From the NCBI GenBank assembly GCA_024404275.1, contig JAKSQG010000097.1, positions 1 through 7,113 on the forward strand: DNA of 7,113 nt, written 5' to 3'. Of this stretch, positions 1 to 5,843 are shown in pieces; positions within the stretch are counted from its first letter, which is position 1; every line of letters starts with the position of its first letter. The translations under genes and the position numbers were made by a program. The DNA comes from Clostridia bacterium (GTDB lineage: Bacteria > Bacillota > Clostridia > Christensenellales > Aristaeellaceae). Under the pieces are notes generated by a model. It was not told the origin of the DNA. It was given only the letters and a program-made list of their open reading frames with translations, and made no database searches.

Positions 1-52
1 GCAGACACTGATCGAGACCTTTGGCCGCGACAAGATACAGATCGACGAGTGA
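1..52 (+). CDS. C-terminal end of an unidentified protein (partial)
   Basis: The frame beginning at base 2 reads QTLIETFGRDKIQIDE and stops at TGA (50-52). Only 16 residues are visible, so the family cannot be named. I treat it as a real gene end because the stop is followed 8 nt later by a strong hairpin (61-112) and then a small hairpin with a T-run, the arrangement expected of a 3' end. The gene would converge on gyrA. An alternative reading, a small ORF starting with TTG at 21 in another frame, runs through the hairpins and is not credible. The call is inference from position; the peptide itself is read directly. Confidence 0.5.
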   Translation, partial: QTLIETFGRDKIQIDE

Positions 53-60
53 TAAAGTAT

Positions 61-112
61 TTCAAGGGGGAACCACGCTTTCCGAAGCCGGAAAGCATGG
101 TTCCCCCTTGAA
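61..112 (+). repeat. Long palindrome (hairpin 1), copy A of a 38-nt palindromic family
   Basis: Bases 61-83 pair with 90-112, with a single mismatch (C76/A97). The 84/89 pair extends the stem to 24 positions and leaves a 4-base loop. The core at 68-105 has the layout GGGAACCAC, 7 nt, GAAGCC, 7 nt, ATGGTTCCC. The same layout recurs on the minus strand at 263-226. It starts 8 nt after the TGA of the upstream gene. No T-run follows directly, so it does not look like a classical intrinsic terminator by itself. A role in 3'-end stabilisation or in termination together with the T-run at 135-140 is inference. Confidence 0.8.
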
Positions 113-113
113 C

Positions 114-140
114 CCCTTCCGAGAAAGGGCAATATTTTTT
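114..140 (+). terminator. Possible intrinsic terminator of the upstream + strand gene
   Basis: CCCTT (114-118) pairs with AAGGG (125-129) around a 6-nt loop. Five bases later comes a run of six T (135-140). The stem is short and the T-run is offset, so this is weak alone, but together with the large hairpin just upstream it is the only U-rich end available to the gene that stops at 52. Confidence 0.4.
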
Positions 141-144
141 ACGC

Positions 145-196
145 ATAACACCCTTGCAATGATGACAGTCGATGTTCATCAAGGCAAGGGTGTTAT
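145..196. repeat. Long imperfect hairpin (hairpin 2)
   Basis: The outer arms 145-157 (ATAACACCCTTGC) and 184-196 are perfect complements over 13 bp. After a 2x2 internal loop the inner arms 160-165 (TGATGA) and 176-181 pair over another 6 bp, leaving a loop of about 10 nt. On the + strand it is followed by a T-rich tract (197-213), so it may act as a second + strand terminator. On the minus strand an A-run follows, so it is not a canonical terminator for gyrA. It is unrelated in sequence to the flanking palindromes. Confidence 0.65.
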
Positions 197-223
197 TGTT
201 TGAATTGCTTTTTCGCGGAGGGC

Positions 224-265
224 TTGGGAACCGCCCTTTTTGGCTTCAAAAAGGGTGGTTCCCAA
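224..265 (-). repeat. Long palindrome (hairpin 3), copy B of the 38-nt palindromic family
   Basis: Bases 224-242 pair with 247-265 over 19 positions, one of them G-T on the + strand, closing a 4-base loop. Read on the minus strand, the core (263-226) has GGGAACCAC at the left end, GAAGCC in the middle and GCGGTTCCC at the right end, the same layout and length as 68-105. It begins 10 nt after the gyrA stop codon and has the same orientation relative to gyrA that copy A has relative to its own gene. No T-run follows on the minus strand, so intrinsic termination of gyrA here is unproven. Confidence 0.8.
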
Positions 266-275
266 CACTCTCCCG

Positions 276-2777
276 TTACTCCTCGTTGGTCTCCTCGTTA
301 GTCTCCTCGGCGGTCGACTCCGCGACCTCGGCAGGCTCGTCAGCCTGCTCCTCTTCCTTGTAGGCGCAGGTCACGGCCACCACACGGCTGCCCTCGGCAA
401 CGCGCATCATACGCACGCCCTGGGTCGCACGGCCACAGGCACGGACGGTATTCGCCGCCATGCGGATGATGGTACCGTCATTGGTGATCAGGATGATGTC
501 TTCCTCCTCGCTCACCATCAGCTGTGCCGCCAGCGGGCCGGTCTTGTCGGTCAGATTCATGGCTGTTACGCCCTGACCGCCGCGTCCCTGCTCACGGAAC
601 TCCTCGGGATCGGTACGCTTGCCGAAGCCGTTTTCGCTGATGGCCAGCACCAGACGATCGGGCTCCACCACGCACATGGAGACCACACGGTCCTCCTCGC
701 TGCGCAGCTTCATGGAGCGCACGCCCATGCTGTTGCGGCCCATGGAACGCACATTCTTCTCGCTGAAGCGAATGGCGCGACCCATACGGCTGCCCATCAG
801 CAGCTCATCCTCGCCGCTTGTCAGCTGCACGCTGACCAGCTCGTCATCATCACGCAGCACAATGGCGATCAGACCGCTGCGGCGCAGGTGGGCAAACTCC
901 TCCAGCGGGGTCTTTTTGATCAGGCCCTGCTTGGTCGCCATCATCAGATAGCGTCCTTCCACGCTTTCGGGCATGGCGATCATGTTGGTGATCTTCTCCC
1001 CCGACTGCAGCGGCAGCAGGTTGATGATGGCCGTGCCGCGGGAAGTGCGTCCCGCCTCGGGGATCTGATAGCACTTGATCATGTAGCAGCGGCCCAGATT
1101 GGAGAAGAACAGCACATCGCTGTGGCTGTGCAGGATGGCGATCTTTTCGGCGTAGTCTTCCTCACGCAGATTCTGACCCATTACGCCCTTGCCGCCGCGT
1201 CCCTGCGCGCGATAGGTGGACTTGGACAGGCGCTTGACATAACCGAAGTGCGTCAGCGTGACCACCATGTCGTCGCGGGCAATCAGGTCAGCCACATCGA
1301 TCTCGCCCTCGACGCTGCTAATCTCGGTACGGCGTTCATCGCCGAACTTTTCGCGCAGGGCGATCAGCTCATTTTTGATAACGTCCATCAGCAGCGCTTC
1401 ATCCGCCAGAATGGCCGTCAGACGGGCAATGGTGTTCTGCAGCTCATCATATTCAGCCTGCAGCTTGTCGGATTCCAGATTGGTCAGACGGGCAAGACGC
1501 ATATCCAGAATGGCCTGCGCCTGCTTGTCGCTGAAGGCAAAGCGCGCCATCAACTCATTTCTCGCCTCGGCGGTATCGCGGCTGGAGCGGATGATGTGCA
1601 CGATCTCATCGATGTTGCTGAGCGCCTTGAGCAGACCCTCCAAGATGTGCGCACGGGCACGGCTCTTTTCGAGGTCGTAGCGGGTACGGCGGGTGACAAC
1701 ATCCTTCTGATGCTGCACATACCAGTACAGCATTTCCTTGAGGGACAGCACCTTGGGCTGACGGTCCACCAGTGCCAGCATGATGGCACCGAAGGTATCC
1801 TGCATCTGGGTGTGCTTGTAGAGGTAATTGAGCACCACATTGGGCTGCACATCGCGTTTCAATTCAATGACGATGCGCATGCCGGTGCGGTCGGATTCAT
1901 CACGGATATCGCTGATGCCCTCCAGACGCTTTTCGTGCACCAGCTCGGCAATTTTGGCCACCAGAGCGGATTTGCACACGCCGTAGGGAATCTCGCTGAC
2001 CACGATGCGGCTGCGGTTGCCGTTCATCTCTTCAATTTCGGTCTTGGCGCGCACGGTGATGTGGCCGCGGCCGGTATGATAGGCTTCCCGGATGCCGCTG
2101 CGGCCCAGAATGATGCCGCCGGTGGGGAAATCGGGTCCCTTGATGTGCTCCATCAGGTCGTCCAGCGTGGCATCGGGATTGTCGATGAGGCAGATGACAG
2201 CGTTGATGGTCTCGGTCAGGTTGTGGGGCGGAATGTTGGTGGCCATGCCGACCGCAATACCCGAGGAACCGTTGACCAGCAGGTTGGGGAAGCGGGCGGG
2301 CAGCACCACAGGCTGCATCAGGGTGTTATCAAAGTTGGGCATGAAATCGACGGTATCTTTGTCGATCTCCTGCAGCATGGCAGTGGCCAGCTTGGTCATG
2401 CGCGCTTCGGTATAACGCATGGCAGCGGCGCCGAAACCGTCGATGGAGCCAAAGTTGCCCTGACCATCGACCAGCGTATAACGCATGTTGAAGGGCTGCG
2501 CCAGACGCACCAGCGCGTCGTACACGCTGGCATCGCCGTGGGGATGATATTTACCCAGCACATCGCCCACCACACGCGCGCTCTTGCGGTACGGCTTATC
2601 GGGCGTCATATCCAGTTCGTTCATATCGAACAGGATACGGCGGTGTACGGGCTTCAGACCATCGCGCACATCGGGCAGCGCGCGGTTAATGATAACGGCC
2701 ATGGAATAGGCGATGAAGGATTCCTGCATCTCCTTTTCCAGATTGACCGGAATAAGGCGTTCCTGAATTTCGCTCAT
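276..2777 (-). CDS. gyrA: DNA gyrase subunit A
   Basis: The breakage-reunion subunit of DNA gyrase, which with GyrB passes one duplex through another and introduces negative supercoils using ATP. The product is 833 residues, usual for a Firmicutes GyrA. The N-terminal winged-helix region holds the catalytic tyrosine Y122 in AAMRYTE, preceded by R121, and the quinolone-determining segment HPHGDASVYD (78-87). The C-terminal domain starts near 500 and carries the GyrA box QGRGGKG (525-531), the mark of a wrapping gyrase rather than topoisomerase IV ParC. G-R-x-x-x-G motifs near 526, 576, 680, 731 and 782, with a degenerate one near 632, mark a six-bladed pinwheel. The protein ends in an acidic tail (about 808-833). 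The ATG at 2777 is preceded by AAAGGA with 6-nt spacing. The gene follows gyrB after 18 nt and shares its promoter. Ala occupies the position of E. coli Ser83. Confidence 0.98.
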   Translation of the reverse strand: MSEIQERLIPVNLEKEMQESFIAYSMAVIINRALPDVRDGLKPVHRRILFDMNELDMTPDKPYRKSARVVGDVLGKYHPHGDASVYDALVRLAQPFNMRYTLVDGQGNFGSIDGFGAAAMRYTEARMTKLATAMLQEIDKDTVDFMPNFDNTLMQPVVLPARFPNLLVNGSSGIAVGMATNIPPHNLTETINAVICLIDNPDATLDDLMEHIKGPDFPTGGIILGRSGIREAYHTGRGHITVRAKTEIEEMNGNRSRIVVSEIPYGVCKSALVAKIAELVHEKRLEGISDIRDESDRTGMRIVIELKRDVQPNVVLNYLYKHTQMQDTFGAIMLALVDRQPKVLSLKEMLYWYVQHQKDVVTRRTRYDLEKSRARAHILEGLLKALSNIDEIVHIIRSSRDTAEARNELMARFAFSDKQAQAILDMRLARLTNLESDKLQAEYDELQNTIARLTAILADEALLMDVIKNELIALREKFGDERRTEISSVEGEIDVADLIARDDMVVTLTHFGYVKRLSKSTYRAQGRGGKGVMGQNLREEDYAEKIAILHSHSDVLFFSNLGRCYMIKCYQIPEAGRTSRGTAIINLLPLQSGEKITNMIAMPESVEGRYLMMATKQGLIKKTPLEEFAHLRRSGLIAIVLRDDDELVSVQLTSGEDELLMGSRMGRAIRFSEKNVRSMGRNSMGVRSMKLRSEEDRVVSMCVVEPDRLVLAISENGFGKRTDPEEFREQGRGGQGVTAMNLTDKTGPLAAQLMVSEEEDIILITNDGTIIRMAANTVRACGRATQGVRMMRVAEGSRVVAVTCAYKEEEQADEPAEVAESTAEETNEETNEE
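279..314 (-). repeat. 12-bp tandem repeat in the gyrA acidic tail
   Basis: Three head-to-tail 12-bp units lie at 279-290, 291-302 and 303-314. The first two differ by one base (CTCCTCGTTGGT, CTCCTCGTTAGT on the + strand) and the third is more diverged. In frame they encode TAEE-TNEE-TNEE at the extreme C-terminus of GyrA. Unit gain or loss would keep the frame and change only tail length and charge. Confidence 0.75.
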
Positions 2778-2783
2778 GAAATT

Positions 2784-2789
2784 TCCTTT
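2784..2789 (-). promoter_or_regulatory. Ribosome binding site of gyrA
   Basis: AAAGGA on the minus strand lies 6 nt before the ATG at 2777, inside the 18-nt gyrB-gyrA gap. It fixes the GyrA start and indicates independent re-initiation rather than stop-start coupling. Confidence 0.8.
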
Positions 2790-2795
2790 CTGCGC

Positions 2796-4778
2796 TTACA
2801 GGTCCAGATCGGCAACCAGGTTGTAGTTCTGTTCGATAAAGTTGCGGCGGGGCTCCACCTGATCACCCATCAGCAGGCTGATGTACTGATCGGCTGCCAT
2901 GGCATCCTCCACGCTCACGCGCATCATCTGACGGGTGGCGGGGTTCATGGTGGTGGTCCACAGCTGCTCGCTGCTCATTTCGCCCAGACCTTTATAACGC
3001 TGCTGATCGTACTTGACGTCGTTGCCGTACTTCAGCTTCCATTCACCGGTCACACGGGCAAGCTCCTTATCGTCATAGACGTAGTGCTCTTCCTTGCCGC
3101 GGGTCAGCTTGTACAGCGGCGGCATGGCGATATACACATAGCCCTTTTCGATGAGCGGACGCATGTAGCGATAGAAGAAGGTGAGCATCAGAATGCGGAT
3201 GTGCGCGCCGTCCACATCGGCATCGGTCATGCAGACGATGCGGTGATAGCGCAGTTTTTCCTCGTTGAATTCATCGCCAATGCCGCAGCCGAAGGCGGTG
3301 ATCATATTTTTAATCTCCTGGTTGGCCAGGATCTTATCCAGACGGGTCTTTTCAACATTCAGGATCTTGCCGCGCAGGGGCAGGATGGCCTGATAATGGC
3401 GGTCACGTCCGTCAATGGCGCTGCCGCCTGCGGAGTCGCCCTCGACCATGAAGATTTCACACTTGGAGGGGTCGCGCTCGCTGCAGTCGCTCAGCTTGCC
3501 GGGCAGGGCGGCGGATTCCAGCAGCGTCTTTCTGCGGGTCAGATCACGTGCCTTGCGGGCTGCTTCACGGGCGCGGGCAGCATTGAGGCAGCGGTCGAGG
3601 ATGAGCTTGGCTACGGCGGGGTTCTCTTCAAAATAGACGGCGAGCTGCTCATTGACCAGATTATCAACAATGCCCTTGACCTCGCTGTTGCCCAGCTTGC
3701 TCTTGGTCTGTCCCTCAAACTGCGGCTCATGCATTTTGACCGATACGATGGCGGTCATGCTTTCACGCACGTCCTCGCCCTTGAGGTTGGCATCGCTTTC
3801 CTTGAGGATGGGCGGCTTGACCTTGTTGCGGCCATAATCGTTGATGACACGGGTCAGCGCCGCCTGGAAGCCCATCAGATGGGTGCCGCCTTCGGGCGTA
3901 TGGATGTTGTTGGCAAAGGAATAAACGTTTTCGCTGTAGCTGTCGTTATACTGCAGCGCTACCTCCACCGAGACCTCATTGCGAACGCCCTCGATGTAGA
4001 TGGGTTCGGGGAAAAGCACCTCGCGGTTCTGGTTCATGAATTTAACAAACTCGCGGATACCGCCCTCGTAGTGGAAGGTGTTCTCCTGCTCCTTGCCCTC
4101 ACGCTCATCAACCAGAATGATCTTGATGCCCTTGTTCAAAAAGGCCATCTCACGCAGACGGGTCTGCAGGATGCCGTATTCAAACTCAATACCCTCGTCA
4201 AACACACCGTCGGGGTTGTTTTCGCCGGCAATATCGGGCCAGAAGCGGATGGTGGTGCCTGTTCTGTCACCGGCATCGCCCACGACTTTGAGGTCGTATT
4301 CGACCTTGCCGCGGTTATATTCCTGCTGATAGATCTTGCCGCCCTGATACACCGTCACCATCAGGTGATTGCTCAGCGCGTTTACGACGGAAGCGCCGAC
4401 ACCGTGCAGACCGCCGGAGACCTTGTAGCCCTCGCCGCCGAATTTGCCGCCCGCGTGCAGCACCGTCAGACAGACTTCCACCGCGGGACGGCCCATCTTG
4501 GGATGGATGCCCACCGGGAAGCCGCGGCCGTTATCCTGCACCTCCACCGAGCCATCCGCCTTGATGGTGACACGGATCACCGTGCAGTAGCCGGCCAGTG
4601 CCTCGTCCACGGCGTTGTCAACGATCTCATAAACACAGTGGTGCAGGCCGCGGTAATCGGTCGAGCCGATGTACATGCCGGGACGGCGGCGAACTGCCTC
4701 CAGACCCTCCAGCACCTGTATATCGCCCGCGTCATAATGCTGCTGATCGGGGCGTGTAACATTCATTTCGTCAGCCAT
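2796..4778 (-). CDS. gyrB: DNA gyrase subunit B
   Basis: The ATPase subunit of DNA gyrase, 660 residues from the chosen start. GHKL ATPase motifs are intact: EIVDNAVDEAL with catalytic E51 and Mg-binding N55, DNGRG (82-86), GGLHGVGAS (122-130) and the transducer QTK lysine K359. The TOPRIM metal site is present as EGDSAGG (446-452) and DADVDG with D519, D521 and D523; QRYKGLGEM (593-601) follows. The insertion of about 170 residues found in gammaproteobacterial GyrB is absent, as expected for Firmicutes. Start choice: the ATG at 4778 has GGAGG at 6-nt spacing. The frame stays open to an ATG at 4865, but that lies in the promoter and upstream of the predicted transcript start. ParE is the alternative, but linkage to a GyrA-box gyrA argues for GyrB. 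Gln145 stands where E. coli has Arg136. Confidence 0.97.
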   Translation of the reverse strand: MADEMNVTRPDQQHYDAGDIQVLEGLEAVRRRPGMYIGSTDYRGLHHCVYEIVDNAVDEALAGYCTVIRVTIKADGSVEVQDNGRGFPVGIHPKMGRPAVEVCLTVLHAGGKFGGEGYKVSGGLHGVGASVVNALSNHLMVTVYQGGKIYQQEYNRGKVEYDLKVVGDAGDRTGTTIRFWPDIAGENNPDGVFDEGIEFEYGILQTRLREMAFLNKGIKIILVDEREGKEQENTFHYEGGIREFVKFMNQNREVLFPEPIYIEGVRNEVSVEVALQYNDSYSENVYSFANNIHTPEGGTHLMGFQAALTRVINDYGRNKVKPPILKESDANLKGEDVRESMTAIVSVKMHEPQFEGQTKSKLGNSEVKGIVDNLVNEQLAVYFEENPAVAKLILDRCLNAARAREAARKARDLTRRKTLLESAALPGKLSDCSERDPSKCEIFMVEGDSAGGSAIDGRDRHYQAILPLRGKILNVEKTRLDKILANQEIKNMITAFGCGIGDEFNEEKLRYHRIVCMTDADVDGAHIRILMLTFFYRYMRPLIEKGYVYIAMPPLYKLTRGKEEHYVYDDKELARVTGEWKLKYGNDVKYDQQRYKGLGEMSSEQLWTTTMNPATRQMMRVSVEDAMAADQYISLLMGDQVEPRRNFIEQNYNLVADLDL

Positions 4779-4784
4779 GTTGAT

Positions 4785-4789
4785 CCTCC
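4785..4789 (-). promoter_or_regulatory. Ribosome binding site that decides the gyrB start
   Basis: GGAGG on the minus strand lies 6 nt before the ATG at 4778. The next residues, MADEMNV, lead into the conserved N-terminal GyrB region about 13 residues later, as usual. This argues against the in-frame ATGs at 4829 and 4865. Confidence 0.85.
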
Positions 4790-4836
4790 GTTTGATTCCG
4801 GTAAAACGGCAAAGGTGATACTTCGCCATCTTGTTG

Positions 4837-4865
4837 ATTATACCATAAAAAGCGCCTTGATTCAA
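4837..4865 (-). promoter_or_regulatory. Sigma-A promoter of the gyrB-gyrA operon
   Basis: On the minus strand, TTGAAT (4865-4860) and a perfect TATAAT (4842-4837) are separated by 17 bp, with an extended -10 TGG (4845-4843). Transcription should start near 4831-4829, giving a leader of about 50 nt. A dyad, CCTTGA-T-TCAAGG (4855-4867), overlaps the -35 box. Confidence 0.8.
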
Positions 4866-4908
4866 GGTTTTTTCTTATTTATATGCTGTTTTGAAAATTG
4901 TCTTGTCC

Positions 4909-4920
4909 CTCCTGCAGGAG
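4909..4920. repeat. 12-bp perfect palindrome CTCCTGCAGGAG
   Basis: The palindrome has no loop, so it is not a natural hairpin; a dimeric-protein site or chance are both possible. It lies between the degV terminator T-run and the gyrB promoter. Confidence 0.3.
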
Positions 4921-4921
4921 C

Positions 4922-4958
4922 AAAAAAAGAAGGGCTCTTCCCCATCGGGAAGCCCCTT
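4922..4958 (-). terminator. Intrinsic terminator of the permease-degV operon
   Basis: On the minus strand, AAGGGGCTTCCC (4958-4947) pairs with GGGAAGAGCCCTT (4942-4930) apart from a small internal loop, and is followed by C and then seven T (4928-4922). It starts 13 nt after the degV stop. This is a classical Rho-independent terminator and insulates gyrB from degV transcription. Confidence 0.88.
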
Positions 4959-4971
4959 CCTTGAAGATGCC

Positions 4972-5829
4972 TTATCGTGCTTTTCCCACAAAGAAAAGTG
5001 CCAGGGTGCCGGGTCCGGAATGCGCGCCGATGACCGAGCCGACGGAGGTGACGACCTCCACCTGTGCGCCGCACTTTTGCTCAATGGCGTGCTTGAGCGT
5101 CTCCACATCCTTCATGCAGTCGCCGTTGGAAATGTACACGCGTCCGCCCTCCCAGGTATCGGCCATATGCTGCGCCAGCGCGTGCACGGAGGACTTGCGT
5201 CCGCGCACCTGACCGACCTTGATGAGGCGTCCCTCGTTATCCACGTGCAGCACGGGCTTGATATCCAACACGCCGCCGATGAGCGCCACCGCGGCACTGA
5301 CACGGCCGCCGCGCTTGAGATAGACCAGATCATCCACGGTGAACCAGTGGCAGATCTTGCCGCGGTTGTTTTCAACATATTCAACGATCTCGTCAAGGGT
5401 CTTGCCCTCATCGCGCAGGTCCTTGACGAAGCTCAGAAGCAGACCGTAGCCCGCGGAGGCGCACAGGGAATCCAGCACCGCGACCTTGCGCTCGGGATAC
5501 TTCTCCTGCATTTCACGGCCGATCATCAGGGAGGACTGATAGGTGGTGCTCAGCGCGCTGTCGAACGCCAGATAGCAAACATCATGCCCCTCACTCAGCG
5601 CCTTTTCAAAGGCAGCACGCACCTGGTCGGGGTTGACCGCGGCGGTTTTGGCCACGCGGCCGCTGCGCATCTGATCGTAAAATTCCTTGATGGTGGAATC
5701 TTTTTCAGTGTGCACCACACAGTCGTCGGTGAACATGTAGGTCAGGTCAAAGCATTCTACCTGCCACGCTTTGAGCATTTCCGGGGCGATGTCACAGGCG
5801 GTATCGGCAAACAGAACAAAATCAGCCAT
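4972..5829 (-). CDS. DegV family fatty-acid-binding protein
   Basis: A 285-residue soluble protein of the DegV (EDD-fold) family. Characterised members bind a fatty acid and some (FakB) hand it to fatty acid kinase for phosphorylation. Family signs: the N-terminal FADTACDI (7-14); KTAAVNP (61-67) at the usual TSxPS position; SALSTTYQSS (91-100) matching the usual SGLSGTYQSA; DSLCASAGYG (120-129); KRGGRVS and IGGVLDIKPVL (172-194); RGRKSSV (209-215); and a C-terminal IGAHSGPG (267-274) with the conserved His270. Start: the ATG at 5829 has AAAGGA at 7-nt spacing; the longer frame from 5868 begins inside the upstream gene and adds 13 non-conserved residues. It lies 14 nt after the permease gene with no promoter seen between, so the two are likely co-transcribed. 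The fatty acid ligand and kinase partner are not visible here. The Gly of SGTY is Thr and the TSxPS serines are missing. Confidence 0.9.
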   Translation of the reverse strand: MADFVLFADTACDIAPEMLKAWQVECFDLTYMFTDDCVVHTEKDSTIKEFYDQMRSGRVAKTAAVNPDQVRAAFEKALSEGHDVCYLAFDSALSTTYQSSLMIGREMQEKYPERKVAVLDSLCASAGYGLLLSFVKDLRDEGKTLDEIVEYVENNRGKICHWFTVDDLVYLKRGGRVSAAVALIGGVLDIKPVLHVDNEGRLIKVGQVRGRKSSVHALAQHMADTWEGGRVYISNGDCMKDVETLKHAIEQKCGAQVEVVTSVGSVIGAHSGPGTLALFFVGKAR

Positions 5830-5836
5830 AATACGA

Positions 5837-5842
5837 TCCTTT
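5837..5842 (-). promoter_or_regulatory. Ribosome binding site that decides the degV start
   Basis: AAAGGA on the minus strand lies 7 nt before the ATG at 5829 and immediately after the permease stop codon (5846-5844). It favours this start over the ATG at 5868, which lies within the permease gene. Confidence 0.8.
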
Positions 5843-5843
5843 C

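Noticed and set aside
21..203. 60-codon + strand frame in the first intergenic gap
   Set aside because: It begins within the upstream gene in another frame and runs through two strong hairpins; no ribosome binding site.
240..4964. 1574-codon open frame on the + strand opposite gyrB and gyrA
   Set aside because: It is in exact codon register with both gyrase genes and runs through the intergenic gap and promoter. It is His/Ala/Leu-rich with no recognisable domain, has no fitting start site, and is explained by the absence of TTA, CTA and TCA in the real genes.
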